Source: Clostridia bacterium | GTDB taxonomy: Bacteria; Bacillota; DSM-521; Neomoorellales; SLTJ01 | Reading direction: 5' to 3' | Assembly (NCBI GenBank): GCA_024653205.1 | Contig: JANLFO010000001.1 | Coordinates: 173,438 to 237,437, forward strand | DNA: 64,000 nucleotides | In this document: piece by piece, positions 50,377-59,215 of the stretch | Position numbering within the stretch: the stretch's first letter is position 1 | Layout: each line of letters starts with the position of its first letter | Position numbers and translations under genes: made by a program | Notes under the pieces: generated by a model | Seen by the model: only the letters and a program-made list of their open reading frames with translations | What the model was told of the DNA's origin: nothing | Databases searched by the model: none

Positions 50377-51480
50377 GAGCGCGGCTATCAGCGAGGCGTG
50401 CCAGTCGAACCGTCCCAGGGAACGCAGTATTAAGCGCACCCCGTCCTGCTGGGCCAGGTGCAGGAACCGGGCCAGCGTGCGGTCGTCCAGATTCCGGGCC
50501 AGCTTTCGCAGCCTGAGGCCGTACTCCAGCTCTCTTCCCAGAACCCGGCGCCAGCGGATTTCGTATTCGGCCAGGGACTGCTCGTCCAGACGGTCTTCCC
50601 TCAGGGCCCGGACCAGTACTTCTACCGCGGTGCGCGCGCCCACCAATCCGTAATACACACCCCCGCCGGTGGTAGTCTTCACCTGCCCGGCGGCCTCTCC
50701 CACCGCCAGTACCCGGTGGCCCACGGTGCGGGCCAGGGCTCCCAGAGGAATGGGGGCCACGGTTGCCTCCGCGGCGGGAGCGCCCTTCAATCGCGGCCTC
50801 AACCGGGGATCGTCCAGAAACCGCTGCAGGTGTTCGCGGGGGAAGCTGTAGGCTACCAGCCCCAGCCGGGCCCTTTTCTCCTGTCCGGGCACCGCCCAGG
50901 CGAAGGAGCCGGGTACCAGGTCCCGGCCCAGGTAGACCTCCACTTCTTCGAGGCCCTCCACCTCGGCTTCCACCTGGGCTCCGAAGACATAGCCGGGCAG
51001 GCGGCCCAGTCCCAGTTTCTCCGGGAGGTTTGACCTGGCTCCGGTCGCCAGTACCAGCACCCGGGCGGCGAGGCGCCGGGGAAGGGCTTCCAGTTCTATC
51101 TCCACCGCCCGGGGCCCGACCGCCGCGTCCTTGACCCGGTGGCCCAGCAGCAGACGCGCCCCGGCCTCGCGGGCGCGCTCGGCCAGCAGGGCGTCGAGGC
51201 GGGGACGATCCACGACCCTGGCTACGGGGTGTTGGGCCTGCCAGCGCAGCCGGCTTCCTGCGGGCCCGTGCACCGTACAGGAAGAAATGCGGCGCTGGGT
51301 CACTTCCCCGGGGAGATCGAACTCTTGGAAGGCCTGTTCGCCCACGAGTCCGGTGCAGCGGGCGGGAAAGCCCGGCCGGGAATGCTCTTCCACGAGCAGT
51401 ACTTCGTAACCTGCCTGCGCCAAACCGGCGGCCACCCAGGACCCTACCGGTCCGGCGCCGGCTACCACTGCATCGAGCAA
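50338..51480 (-). CDS. Geranylgeranyl reductase-family FAD oxidoreductase
   Basis: A 380-residue flavoprotein. The N-terminal FAD-binding Rossmann motif is AVVAGAGPVGSWVAAGLAQ, the GR2-type ATG (VLVLATGARSNL) is near residue 145, and the conserved family motif AVGEAAGQVKTTTGGGVYYG lies at about 272-291, all typical of the GGR family that reduces isoprenoid double bonds. TTG 51480 is the start (GGTGGAGG upstream). It is divergent from a terpene synthase gene with a 153-base intergenic region, so the two may act in one isoprenoid pathway; the substrate is not determined. Confidence 0.87.
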   Translation of the reverse strand: MLDAVVAGAGPVGSWVAAGLAQAGYEVLLVEEHSRPGFPARCTGLVGEQAFQEFDLPGEVTQRRISSCTVHGPAGSRLRWQAQHPVARVVDRPRLDALLAERAREAGARLLLGHRVKDAAVGPRAVEIELEALPRRLAARVLVLATGARSNLPEKLGLGRLPGYVFGAQVEAEVEGLEEVEVYLGRDLVPGSFAWAVPGQEKRARLGLVAYSFPREHLQRFLDDPRLRPRLKGAPAAEATVAPIPLGALARTVGHRVLAVGEAAGQVKTTTGGGVYYGLVGARTAVEVLVRALREDRLDEQSLAEYEIRWRRVLGRELEYGLRLRKLARNLDDRTLARFLHLAQQDGVRLILRSLGRFDWHASLIAALLNGPLARTERRR

Positions 51481-51633
51481 CTTCCATCCTCCACCATAAC
51501 GGGCTTAGAAGCGGGCTATTGTTGCCGCTTCGACAAAAAGGAAGGGATTCCTGCCGTAAGACTCGCGGAAGGTCGGCCGGCAATAGAGGTAGAATATAAC
51601 TGCCGTAACCATACGCGGAGCAGGTGAGCAAGG

Positions 51634-52731
51634 GTGGGGGCGCAATATCGCCTGCCGGCGGCGGGGATCCGGGACGGCGGCCACGTCTCGGCGCCGGCCA
51701 TGGGAAGCTACCTGTGGGTGGTCCTGCCTCAGGTGGCCAGGGAGCTGTCAGGCTGGCGCCGACAGGCCGAGGCCTGCCCTCGGCCGGAGCTGCGGGCCAT
51801 GGCGCTTGCCAGCCTGGAAAAGAAGCGCTTTCACTGTCAGGGCGGGAGCTTCTTTGCCCTGTGGGTTAGCCCGGCCTACCGTGGTCCATTGGTGCGGGCG
51901 GTGGTGTCCCTTCAGACCATCAGCGACTATCTGGACAACCTGTGCGACCGGCTGGGAGTGGAGGACGAACGGGCTTTCCGGCAACTTCATCATAGTCTGG
52001 TGGACGCGCTTCTTCCGGGGGAAGCTCCGAAAGACTACTACTCCGCCTACCCCTACTGCGAGGACGGGGGCTATCTGCAGTCTCTGGTGTGGACCTGCCA
52101 GCAAGCCCTGTCCCGCCTGCCTTCCTGGGAGATGGTTCGGGAGGAGGCGGTGCGGCTGGCCGGCTGGTACAACCAGCTTCAGGCCACCAAGCACCTGAGC
52201 CCCAAGGAAAGGGAGATCCGGGTGAAGGCATGGCTGGCGGAATTGGAGAGGCAAATCCGGTCCGGGCTGGCCTGGTGGGAGCTTGCGGCCGCGACCGGTT
52301 CCACCCTGGGCCTTTTCGGGCTGATGGCCCTGGCCAGCCGGCCCTCGCCGTCCCGGGAGCAGGTGGAGCTTTTCCTGGGGGCTTACTTCCCCTGGGTATG
52401 CGCCCTGCACATTCTTCTGGACTACCTCATCGATCAGCACGAGGACCAGTTGGGAGGCGACCTCAACTTCGTTGCCTGCTACGGCCACCGGGGCGAGGCC
52501 GCCAACCGCCTGCTCTACCTGGCCCAAGAGGCCGGCCGGCGCGTGGCCAGACTGCCGGACCCGGGGTTTCACCGAACCCTGGTGGTGGGGCTGCTGTCGC
52601 TTTACCTGTCCGACCCCAAGGTGGAGGAGCAGGAGCTGGCCGACCTGCGGCAGAGGCTGTTGAGTGCCGCAGGCGCGGACGCCTGGCGCCTGTACCGGCT
52701 GTGTCGGATGGTGCGACGCCTGGGGCTCTGA
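51634..52731 (+). CDS. ytpB: Tetraprenyl-beta-curcumene synthase homologue (YtpB/DUF2600)
   Basis: A 365-residue class IB terpene synthase-like protein. YtpB of Bacillus cyclises heptaprenyl/tetraprenyl diphosphate to tetraprenyl-beta-curcumene, a sesquarterpene precursor. Asp-rich motifs are visible: TISDYLDNLCDRLGVED (about residues 97-113), and ILLDYLIDQHEDQLGGDLNF (about 259-278). Starts at GTG 51634 with AGGTGAG upstream. It diverges from the GGR-family oxidoreductase. The squalene-hopene-type cyclase that would finish sporulene-like synthesis is not in this window. Confidence 0.87.
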   Translation: MGAQYRLPAAGIRDGGHVSAPAMGSYLWVVLPQVARELSGWRRQAEACPRPELRAMALASLEKKRFHCQGGSFFALWVSPAYRGPLVRAVVSLQTISDYLDNLCDRLGVEDERAFRQLHHSLVDALLPGEAPKDYYSAYPYCEDGGYLQSLVWTCQQALSRLPSWEMVREEAVRLAGWYNQLQATKHLSPKEREIRVKAWLAELERQIRSGLAWWELAAATGSTLGLFGLMALASRPSPSREQVELFLGAYFPWVCALHILLDYLIDQHEDQLGGDLNFVACYGHRGEAANRLLYLAQEAGRRVARLPDPGFHRTLVVGLLSLYLSDPKVEEQELADLRQRLLSAAGADAWRLYRLCRMVRRLGL

Positions 52732-52787
52732 GAAGCAGCGGGGGCCCGCGCCGCCGGCCTTGCGCGGCGCCGGGTGCCGGTCCCGGC

Positions 52788-53801
52788 TCAGGGCCGGGAA
52801 GGCGGTGCCGAGCCCAGAGCTATGAGTTCGGAAACGGTGAGGAACCTGTAGCCGTGTTGGCCGAGGGCGCCCAGCAGCTGCGGCAGCGCCTCCAGGGTAT
52901 GCGGATGCCCCTCGTGCAGGATGACGATGGCTCCGGGATGTATTTCTTCCAGGACCCGGTCTACTATGACCCCGGGGGGCGGGTCATCCCAGTCGCGAGG
53001 GTCCACGCTCCAGGCCACGGTAGTCAGGCCGGCGGCCGCGGCCGCCTGCAGCAGGGTTTCCGGTTTCTCGCCGTAGGGCGGCCGGAACAGAGCCGGCCTT
53101 GCGCCGGCGGTTTTCTCCAGCAGGAGGTTCGCCTCGTCGAGCTCCGCGCGGAGGAGTTCCTGGGTTCTGGCGCCCGCCCGGGCGTGGTACAGGGAATGGT
53201 TGGCCACTTCGTGGCCCGCCTCCGCGATCCGCTTCGCCAGTTCCGGATAGCGGGAGACGCGGCTGCCCACCAGGAAGAAGGTGGCGCGCACCCCGGCCCG
53301 GGACAGCACGGCCAGATAGGCTTCGGTCAAGTGGTGAGGACCGTCGTCGAAGGTGAGGGCGACGACCTTCTCGCGGGTGAAGACCTTGCGAACGGGCGCC
53401 GGTGCGGGTTCTGCCGGGGGTGGCGGGGACGGCGGCGCCTGCGAGCCTTCGGCGGCCAGGGCCAGGCCGGGCAGTACGGGCCCGGGTATCTCGTCGCTCG
53501 GGAGCAGGTGCAGGCGGTAGTTGCCGGCCGCATCGAGGGCCACCGGCAGGGGATTACTGCCTCGAGTTGCGGCGGGTCCGGGCGCGAAGGCGGCGGGAAA
53601 CAGCACGGGGCGGGGGGCAAAGTTGGTTTCCCTTGAATACGGGCCGCCCGGGGCCCAGGTGAGACCGGGAGCGCCCGCCGGCAGGGGCAGAACCAGCAGC
53701 AAGATCAGGCCGACGAGGGCGAAAACCGGAGCCCAACGGTGGCCGCTTCCCGGCGTGGGTTCTGCCGACGCTCCCGATAGTCCTGCTCCTTGCCCGGTCA
53801 T
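52788..53801 (-). CDS. Polysaccharide deacetylase (NodB domain), exported
   Basis: A 337-residue protein with an N-terminal signal-anchor (VFALVGLILLLVLPLPAGAP, residues about 25-45), a Pro-rich stretch, then a CE4 NodB domain from about residue 140. Motifs: VVALTFDDGPHH (catalytic Asp and metal Asp), HEVANHSLYH (metal His), LFRPPYGEKP, VAWSVDPRDW and AIVILHEGHP (catalytic His). It would remove N-acetyl groups from peptidoglycan or another amino-polysaccharide outside the membrane. In sporulating Firmicutes such enzymes often act in cortex or cell-wall modification; the role here is not resolved. Confidence 0.9.
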   Translation of the reverse strand: MTGQGAGLSGASAEPTPGSGHRWAPVFALVGLILLLVLPLPAGAPGLTWAPGGPYSRETNFAPRPVLFPAAFAPGPAATRGSNPLPVALDAAGNYRLHLLPSDEIPGPVLPGLALAAEGSQAPPSPPPPAEPAPAPVRKVFTREKVVALTFDDGPHHLTEAYLAVLSRAGVRATFFLVGSRVSRYPELAKRIAEAGHEVANHSLYHARAGARTQELLRAELDEANLLLEKTAGARPALFRPPYGEKPETLLQAAAAAGLTTVAWSVDPRDWDDPPPGVIVDRVLEEIHPGAIVILHEGHPHTLEALPQLLGALGQHGYRFLTVSELIALGSAPPSRP

Positions 53802-54013
53802 GCCCTGAACCCTCCCCTATTTAGTAAGACGACGAAAGAGGTCCGGCGGTTCGCCACTTTGTCGAAATTTGCGGGTTGGCGAAGCGGGCGGGCTTCGGGG
53901 AGGAACCCGGGCCGCAGGGGTGCAGCCGGCCAACAGATGCGGCCGGGGCAGGAGATGGTTTGGGTGAGGGAGAAACTATTGAACCGAAATTCCACGGCGG
54001 GGAGAGCACAACC

Positions 54014-54535
54014 ATGACCGTAGCCGAAGAGTTGGTGGCGCCGCTGGCCCTGGCCCAAACTGCAGGCCGTCTCCTGCGGGAGCAGGGGCTTGCCGTGGCC
54101 ACGGCGGAATCCGCCACCGGCGGCCTCATCGCCGCCCTCATCACCGAGGTCCCCGGTAGTTCCGATTACTTCCGGGGGGGAGTGGTGGCCTACGCCAACG
54201 ACGTGAAAGTGGGGGTGCTGGGGGTCAGCCCGGTAGTCCTGGCCGAGCAGGGGGCGGTAAGCCCGCAGGTAGGGCGAGAGATGGCCGAAGGAGTCCGCCG
54301 GCTGCTGCGGGCGGATATCGGGCTGGCGGATACCGGCATTGCCGGGCCTGCCGGAGCCACGGAGACCAAACCGGTGGGCCTGTTTTACCTGGGCATGGCC
54401 ACCCCGGAGGGCACCCAGGTGCAGGAACTGCGGCTGGAAGGCGACCGGCACCAGAACCGCCAGGCGGCGGCCCTGGCGGCGCTGGCCTGGCTGGTGGCCT
54501 ATCTGGAGGGCCGCGGCCGGGCGGGGCCGTCCTGA
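54014..54535 (+). CDS. pncC: CinA C-terminal-like nicotinamide-nucleotide amidase
   Basis: A 173-residue stand-alone CinA C-terminal domain (PncC), which deamidates nicotinamide mononucleotide to nicotinate mononucleotide in NAD recycling. Motifs: LAVATAESATGGLIAALITE with the catalytic Ser region, GSSDYFRGGVVAYANDVKVG and LADTGIAGPAGATETKPVG. The N-terminal molybdopterin-binding domain of full CinA is absent, as in PncC. ATG 54014 follows GGGGAGAG; the frame is open upstream but non-coding in character. A 16-base gap separates it from the NUDIX fusion gene. Confidence 0.9.
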   Translation: MTVAEELVAPLALAQTAGRLLREQGLAVATAESATGGLIAALITEVPGSSDYFRGGVVAYANDVKVGVLGVSPVVLAEQGAVSPQVGREMAEGVRRLLRADIGLADTGIAGPAGATETKPVGLFYLGMATPEGTQVQELRLEGDRHQNRQAAALAALAWLVAYLEGRGRAGPS

Positions 54536-54551
54536 CCGGGAGGGAAGGGGA

Positions 54552-55760
54552 GTGCAGCCTCGGGAGGTAGTTACGGCCTTCCTGGAGTACGAAGGCCGGG
54601 TGGCGCTTTTCCGCCGCAGCCAGGCGGTGGGCAGCTACCGGGGGCGGTGGGCGGGAATAAGCGGTTCGGTGGAGCCCGGGCTCGGTCCCCGGGAGCAGGT
54701 TTGGAAGGAGTTGGCCGAGGAAACCGGGCTCTCCCGCGGGCAGATAGGGCCGTACTTTGAAGGCCGGCCTCTGCCGGTGGAGGATCCCGGCCCGGGCCGT
54801 CGCTGGCTGGTACATCCCTTTCTTCTGGCCGTTAAGGAGCCGGAGCGGATACGGCTGGACTGGGAGCATACGGAAATGCGCTGGGTGCGGCCGGAAGAGA
54901 TCCGCACCTACGACACGGTGCCGCAACTGGTCCAGACCTGGGAGCGGGTAGCGCACGGGGCAGAGGTGCTGGACGGCCTTCGGGCCCTCCGGGCAGACCG
55001 CGAGCACGGCGCCGCCTACCTGGCCCGCCGGGCCCTGGAAGTGCTGGACCGGGCCGCAGTCCTGAGTACCGCCTCTTCCCTGGCGTCTCTATGGGAGGAG
55101 CTTGAGGGCGTTGGCCGGAGCCTGGAAGAGGTCCGCCCCAGCATGGTGCCTTTGGGGGCGGCGGCGCGGCGCTGGCTGGAGGAATTGCGGCGTCGGACCG
55201 GCGGGGCGGCGAAGGCGGAGGAGGTCCAGGCGGCGGCCGCCGGGGTGACGCGCGATCTGGCGCAGGAGATGGAGGATTGCCGGGTCAGATCGGCCCGGCG
55301 TGCCGCCGAGGTGGTGGGCCGCAGCCGGGTGGTGGCTACGGCGAGCTTCAGTGCCACCGTGGCCCGGGCCCTGATCGAGGCGGCCGGCCGGGCCCGGCAG
55401 GAGGGCCGGGAGTTTGCCGTCCGGGTCGCCGACTGCGAGGGCCACGGGGTGCGGCTGGCCGAGCTTCTGAAAGAAGAGGGAGTCTCGGCTCAGGTCTTCG
55501 GAGTCGGTGAGCTGGAGGCCTGCCTGGCCGGGGCGGAAATGGTGCTGCTGGGAGCGGATGCCCTGCTGCCCGACGGTTCGGTGGTAAACGGGGCACCCAG
55601 CCTTTCCCTGGCCCGGCGGGCCGCAGCCCGGGGAGTGCCGCTGGTGGTGGCGGCGGACGGTTTCAAGCGGAGTGCGGGCGAAGTGGTCCTGGAGAAAGGG
55701 TTTGAGCGCATACCCGCCGAGTTGGTCGCCAGGATCGTGACCGAAGAAGGAGTGGCTTGA
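54552..55760 (+). CDS. NUDIX hydrolase fused to an eIF2B-like domain
   Basis: A 402-residue fusion. The N-terminal 150 residues are a NUDIX domain; the Nudix box GSVEPGLGPREQVWKELAEE TGL fits GX5EX7REUXEEXGU only partly, with the leading GX5E region altered (REQVWKELAEETGL keeps the REUXEE core). Residues about 190-400 form an eIF2B alpha/beta/delta-like domain (VVATASFSATVARALIEAAG, VRVADCEGHGVRLAELLKEE, MVLLGADALLPDGSVVNGAP) with the D-alcohol phosphate-binding pattern of the ribose-1,5-bisphosphate isomerase/methylthioribose-1-P isomerase group. GTG 54552 has AGGGAAGGGGAG upstream. The fusion suggests hydrolysis of a nucleotide sugar-type compound then isomerisation of the sugar phosphate (inference). 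Confidence 0.82.
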   Translation: MQPREVVTAFLEYEGRVALFRRSQAVGSYRGRWAGISGSVEPGLGPREQVWKELAEETGLSRGQIGPYFEGRPLPVEDPGPGRRWLVHPFLLAVKEPERIRLDWEHTEMRWVRPEEIRTYDTVPQLVQTWERVAHGAEVLDGLRALRADREHGAAYLARRALEVLDRAAVLSTASSLASLWEELEGVGRSLEEVRPSMVPLGAAARRWLEELRRRTGGAAKAEEVQAAAAGVTRDLAQEMEDCRVRSARRAAEVVGRSRVVATASFSATVARALIEAAGRARQEGREFAVRVADCEGHGVRLAELLKEEGVSAQVFGVGELEACLAGAEMVLLGADALLPDGSVVNGAPSLSLARRAAARGVPLVVAADGFKRSAGEVVLEKGFERIPAELVARIVTEEGVA

Positions 55761-55772
55761 GGAGGTGCGGGG

Positions 55773-56279
55773 ATGAAGTGCCTGGTGGGAGACCTTACCC
55801 GGGTTGAGGCCGACGTGTTGGTGAACGCGGCCAACGGTTTGGGGCCCATGGGCGGCGGGGTGGCCGGGGCCCTGCGCCGGACCGGAGGCCGGGAGATCGA
55901 GGATGAGGCCATAGCCGTCTGCCGTCGGGAGGACCCGCAGCCGGGAGAGGTATACGTTACCGGGGCCGGCCGGTTGCGGGCGCGCTACATCTTCCACGCC
56001 GTGACCATGAAGCGGCCGGCCGAGCGCTCCAGCCTGGCGGTGGTAGAGAAGTGCCTGTTGAGCCTGCTGGAAAAGGCCCGTCAGTACGGGGTGCGCAGTA
56101 TCGCCCTTCCCGCCCTGGCCACCGGGGTGGGCGGGGTGCCGCGGGAGGAGGTGGCCCGGGCCTTTGCCCGCATCCTGGGCCCGGTCACGGATCTCGAGAT
56201 CACGGTGGTGGACGTACATCCCGAGTTTATCGCCCTGGTGGAAGAATGCCTGCAGGAGATGGGCCAAGGGAGAGGGTGA
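55773..56279 (+). CDS. Macro-domain (ADP-ribose-binding) protein
   Basis: A 168-residue stand-alone macro domain, binding or hydrolysing ADP-ribose derivatives. Family landmarks: VGDLTRVEADVLVNAANGLG, then GPMGGGVAGALRRTGG (phosphate loop), VYVTGAGRLRARYIFHAVTM, and SIALPALATGVGGVPREEVA. ATG 55773 follows GGAGGTGCGGGG. It is in tight order with the NUDIX-eIF2B fusion upstream, which hints at a shared ADP-ribose/ribose-phosphate salvage theme (inference). Confidence 0.92.
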   Translation: MKCLVGDLTRVEADVLVNAANGLGPMGGGVAGALRRTGGREIEDEAIAVCRREDPQPGEVYVTGAGRLRARYIFHAVTMKRPAERSSLAVVEKCLLSLLEKARQYGVRSIALPALATGVGGVPREEVARAFARILGPVTDLEITVVDVHPEFIALVEECLQEMGQGRG

Positions 56280-56282
56280 ACT

Positions 56283-56987
56283 TTGCGCTTCCGGATAGTC
56301 GAGGAAGTGTTTGCCGCCCTGCCGACCGTATGCTTCGGCGTGGTAGTAGGGGAAGGGATAAATCAGGACGGTCTGGGCGAGAGGTCGGTGGCCCTGCTGC
56401 GGCTGGCCGCCGAAGAGGTGCGGGTCCGCATGGCGGACGTCAGACCCAAGGAGCACCCCGGGCTCGTCCCCTACCGGGAGGCCTTTCGGCAGCTGGGTCT
56501 TAACCCCAACAGGTTCCCCAGCTCCATCGAGGCGCTGGTGAACCGGGTGGTGAAGGGGGGAGAGCTTCCGGACGTCAATCCGGTGGTAAACGTGGTGAAC
56601 GCCCTTTGCCTGCGGTATCTGGTGCCTATGGGGGCCCACGACCTGGACACGGTGGAGGGCGACCTGGAGGTGCGCTTCAGCCGTGCCGGAGACCGGTTCA
56701 TCCCCTTCGGGGAGACCGAAGCCGAAGCGGTGGAGCCGGGCGAGCTGGTGTACGCGGATGCGGAGGGAGTGAGAACCCGGCGCTGGATCTGGCGCCAGGG
56801 GTCCAGGGGCATGATCACCCCGGCCAGCAGCCGGATATTCTTCCCCATCGACGGCTTCGAGGACGCCAACCGGCAGGCGGTGCTTGCCGCCCGGGAGGAC
56901 CTGGCGCGTTTGCTGGCCGAGCTGTTTGGCGCCCGGGTGAAGACGTATTACCTTGACTCCCGGAACCCCGAGGCCGATCTGGGCTAG
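56283..56987 (+). CDS. B3/B4 tRNA-binding-domain protein
   Basis: A 234-residue stand-alone B3/B4 domain, related to the editing module of the phenylalanyl-tRNA synthetase beta subunit. Visible family sequence: HPGLVPYREAFRQLGLNPNR, FPSSIEALVNRVVKGGELP, DVNPVVNVVNALCLRYLVPM, GAHDLDTVEGDLEVRF. Free-standing members are thought to edit misacylated tRNA or act in amino-acid-related metabolism, without firm assignment. TTG start at 56283, three bases after the macro-domain stop, indicates co-translation. Confidence 0.87.
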   Translation: MRFRIVEEVFAALPTVCFGVVVGEGINQDGLGERSVALLRLAAEEVRVRMADVRPKEHPGLVPYREAFRQLGLNPNRFPSSIEALVNRVVKGGELPDVNPVVNVVNALCLRYLVPMGAHDLDTVEGDLEVRFSRAGDRFIPFGETEAEAVEPGELVYADAEGVRTRRWIWRQGSRGMITPASSRIFFPIDGFEDANRQAVLAAREDLARLLAELFGARVKTYYLDSRNPEADLG

Positions 56988-57011
56988 AACCGGGTACGGG
57001 GAGCGCAGGGG

Positions 57012-57833
57012 ATGGGGTCGGAACTCATACGGGCGCTGCAGAGCTGGAGCAGCCCGCCTCTGGATCTATTCTTCATCGCGGCCACACTGCTCGGCAGTGA
57101 GGAAGTCATTCTGGTCATCGTTTCCCTGACCTACTGGCTGGGAAACCGCCGCCTGGGGCTGACCCTGGGCGTTTTCTTCTGCCTTTCCGTGCTCACCAAC
57201 CAACTGGTCAAGGATCTCTGCCGTCTGCCCAGGCCCTCGCCGGCCGAGGTGCGGGTGCTGTTTGCTGCTTCCGGCACCGGGTACGGGTTCCCCAGCGGGC
57301 ACACCCAGAACGGCACCGTGTTCTGGGGGGCGCTGACCCGGGCGGGGAAGATTCCCCTGTGGGCGGCCGTAGCCCTGGTGGGGCTGATCGGCGTGTCGCG
57401 TCTCTACCTGGGGCTGCATTTTCCCCGGGACGTGCTGGGCGGGGCGCTGCTCGGGGTGGCGCTGCTGTGGGGCTTTTCTCGCCCGGCCGGCGGTGCGCAG
57501 GCAGGGCCGGACAGGCGGCTGTGGTGGCTGGCGGGGTTGGGTTTTCTGATCAGCCTGCTCCTCTACCGTACCGAGGTAACGGCCAGGGTGGCCGGAGGGC
57601 TGGCGGGCATGGCGGCCGGCTACTTCCTGGAGGCGGGTCAGGGTGAAGACCGGCCCAGGGGCGGCCGGGCGCTGGTCCGGGTGCTGCTGGGCCTGGGAAT
57701 CCTGGCCGGCCTGCAGCTGGCCGCCGGCCGCTGGCTGCCCGCCGGCTACGCGTACGCCTTCGGCCGGTACGCGGTCTTGAGCCTGGCGGGCTTCGGGCTG
57801 CTGCCGCGGCTCTTCCGCCGCCTGGGCTGTTAG
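57012..57833 (+). CDS. PAP2-family membrane phosphatase
   Basis: A 273-residue integral membrane protein with about six to seven hydrophobic segments. The acid-phosphatase/PAP2 signature is complete: KDLCRLPRPSP (Kx6RP), YGFPSGHTQNGT (PSGH) and SRLYLGLHFPRDVLGG (SRx5Hx3D). It likely dephosphorylates undecaprenyl pyrophosphate, phosphatidate or phosphatidylglycerophosphate at the membrane. ATG 57012 has GGAGCGCAGGGG upstream. The additional C-terminal helices beyond the usual 180-200 residues are common in Firmicute homologues. Confidence 0.9.
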   Translation: MGSELIRALQSWSSPPLDLFFIAATLLGSEEVILVIVSLTYWLGNRRLGLTLGVFFCLSVLTNQLVKDLCRLPRPSPAEVRVLFAASGTGYGFPSGHTQNGTVFWGALTRAGKIPLWAAVALVGLIGVSRLYLGLHFPRDVLGGALLGVALLWGFSRPAGGAQAGPDRRLWWLAGLGFLISLLLYRTEVTARVAGGLAGMAAGYFLEAGQGEDRPRGGRALVRVLLGLGILAGLQLAAGRWLPAGYAYAFGRYAVLSLAGFGLLPRLFRRLGC

Positions 57834-58081
57834 TACCGACGATCGCCGGCAGTCCTGGTTTCACCGAGTACCTAGAGCGTGCCGGGCACCGGACTCGGCG
57901 AGAGCGAGGGTGAAGGCGGGCCGGAGGCCACGGATGGCCGGAGCCGCGCCGGCGCCACGGAAGGCGCCTAAGCGGGGAGCCCGCCGGAGCCCGACGCTCG
58001 AGCCTTAGTCCGGTCGGCCAAGCGACCGGTACACGGGGGAAACCAGGATCGCCGGCGAAGCAGGGCAATCTGTGGTCCGGG

Positions 58082-59017
58082 TTACTTGGCCTGCAGCGGC
58101 TGCAGGCGGCCCTGGTCCAGGGCGAAGGCGTGGCCGTAGGCGGCGCGGCTGAAGATCAGCTCCGCCTGGTCCAGGGGGAGACCGCGTAGCTCTACCTTCT
58201 TCAGGTCGCCCTCGCCCAGGCCCAGTTCGATTGCCCGGTACAGGTATTGCACCGCCTGGGGCATGAAGCCCAGGAGGCGCGCCGCCACCACGTCGGTGGC
58301 CACCGGATCGGTGCCCGCCAGGAAGAGCCCGGTGAACACCGGTTTTCCCGCCGCCGGGCCGGTGCCCACCATGGCCGGGCAGGCGCTCACCAGGCTCAAG
58401 TCTACCGGCAGGTGCCGGGCCAGGGCGACGATGAAGGAGTGCAGCTTTTCGTGAATGCCCCGCTGGGTCTTCGGGAAACCGTGGATTTCCGCCGGCGGCC
58501 AGCTCAGGGCCACGTTCTTGAGGGTGGCGGTCATGGTGGCCTCGGCGTGGATCTTCAACGGGGTCAGGGAGAGATGGACGGTCATTTCGCGGTACAGGCG
58601 GTTTACAGGGGTGGAGGCCGGCACCACCTCGGGGTCGGTGGCCGCCAGCTCCAGTTCGACGTACGGCCCGCAGTTGAGGTCCACCAGTTCTACCCCTTCC
58701 TCGGCCAGTACCGGTTCAAAGCCGCACTCGCGCACCACCTGGGGAGTAGGGGCGCCCCCGGAGCCGGCCGCTACCACCAGGCGGCGCGGCCGGAAGGACT
58801 TGGCCCGGCGCAGGAGGTGGCGCAGGGCCTCCGGCGAGGCTACGACGGCGGTGGAGGCCGGTCGGGGCTGAACCAGGTTGACGGTGATCACCACCGTGTC
58901 CTCGGGCCGGATGAGTTCCGGCAACGGCAGGAGGGCCAGCGCCTGTTCCAGAGCCCGGGTTTCCTGCTCGGCATGGGCGAGGGCCACTATGGGACGGTTC
59001 AGACGTCGGGGACGCAA
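58082..59017 (-). CDS. DUF362-family protein
   Basis: A 311-residue protein of DUF362, which occurs alone or fused to ferredoxin domains. Characteristic stretches: [60 protein letters not shown] with the family's K-x-H pattern, [39 protein letters not shown]. It has no cysteine cluster, so no Fe-S domain. TTG start at 59017 with GGAAAGGAGG eight bases upstream. The family's reaction is unknown. Divergent from dapL with about 200 bases between. Confidence 0.85.
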   Translation of the reverse strand: MRPRRLNRPIVALAHAEQETRALEQALALLPLPELIRPEDTVVITVNLVQPRPASTAVVASPEALRHLLRRAKSFRPRRLVVAAGSGGAPTPQVVRECGFEPVLAEEGVELVDLNCGPYVELELAATDPEVVPASTPVNRLYREMTVHLSLTPLKIHAEATMTATLKNVALSWPPAEIHGFPKTQRGIHEKLHSFIVALARHLPVDLSLVSACPAMVGTGPAAGKPVFTGLFLAGTDPVATDVVAARLLGFMPQAVQYLYRAIELGLGEGDLKKVELRGLPLDQAELIFSRAAYGHAFALDQGRLQPLQAK

Positions 59018-59215
59018 GGCAATCCTCCTTTCCGGTTTAGCTTATCCCCCATCGGGCCAGGATATTGGTGCGGCCCGGTCCGGAGAGGGCAGGGAGGAAA
59101 AGTCGGCGGGGCGTCGAACAGTAGCCTCAATGCCGCTCGGGAGGCTCCCTCCGGCCGGCGCCCGGACCGGCGGGCCGGATGGGCACGGGTGAACACGCCA
59201 AGGGAGGAAGATTAC

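Noticed and set aside
50219..51631. 470-residue minus-strand open frame
   Set aside because: Shadow of the geranylgeranyl-reductase-family gene on the same strand; Gly/Arg/Pro-rich with no motif.
52089..53636. 515-residue plus-strand open frame
   Set aside because: Overlaps the terpene synthase in another frame and the deacetylase in antisense; composition is non-protein-like.
55089..56639. 516-residue minus-strand open frame
   Set aside because: Antisense to three well-supported genes (NUDIX fusion, macro, B3/B4).
58247..59215. Long N-terminal extension of dapL
   Set aside because: It would add over 300 residues antisense to DUF362; the GTG at 59216 has a good ribosome binding site and matches the family N-terminus.
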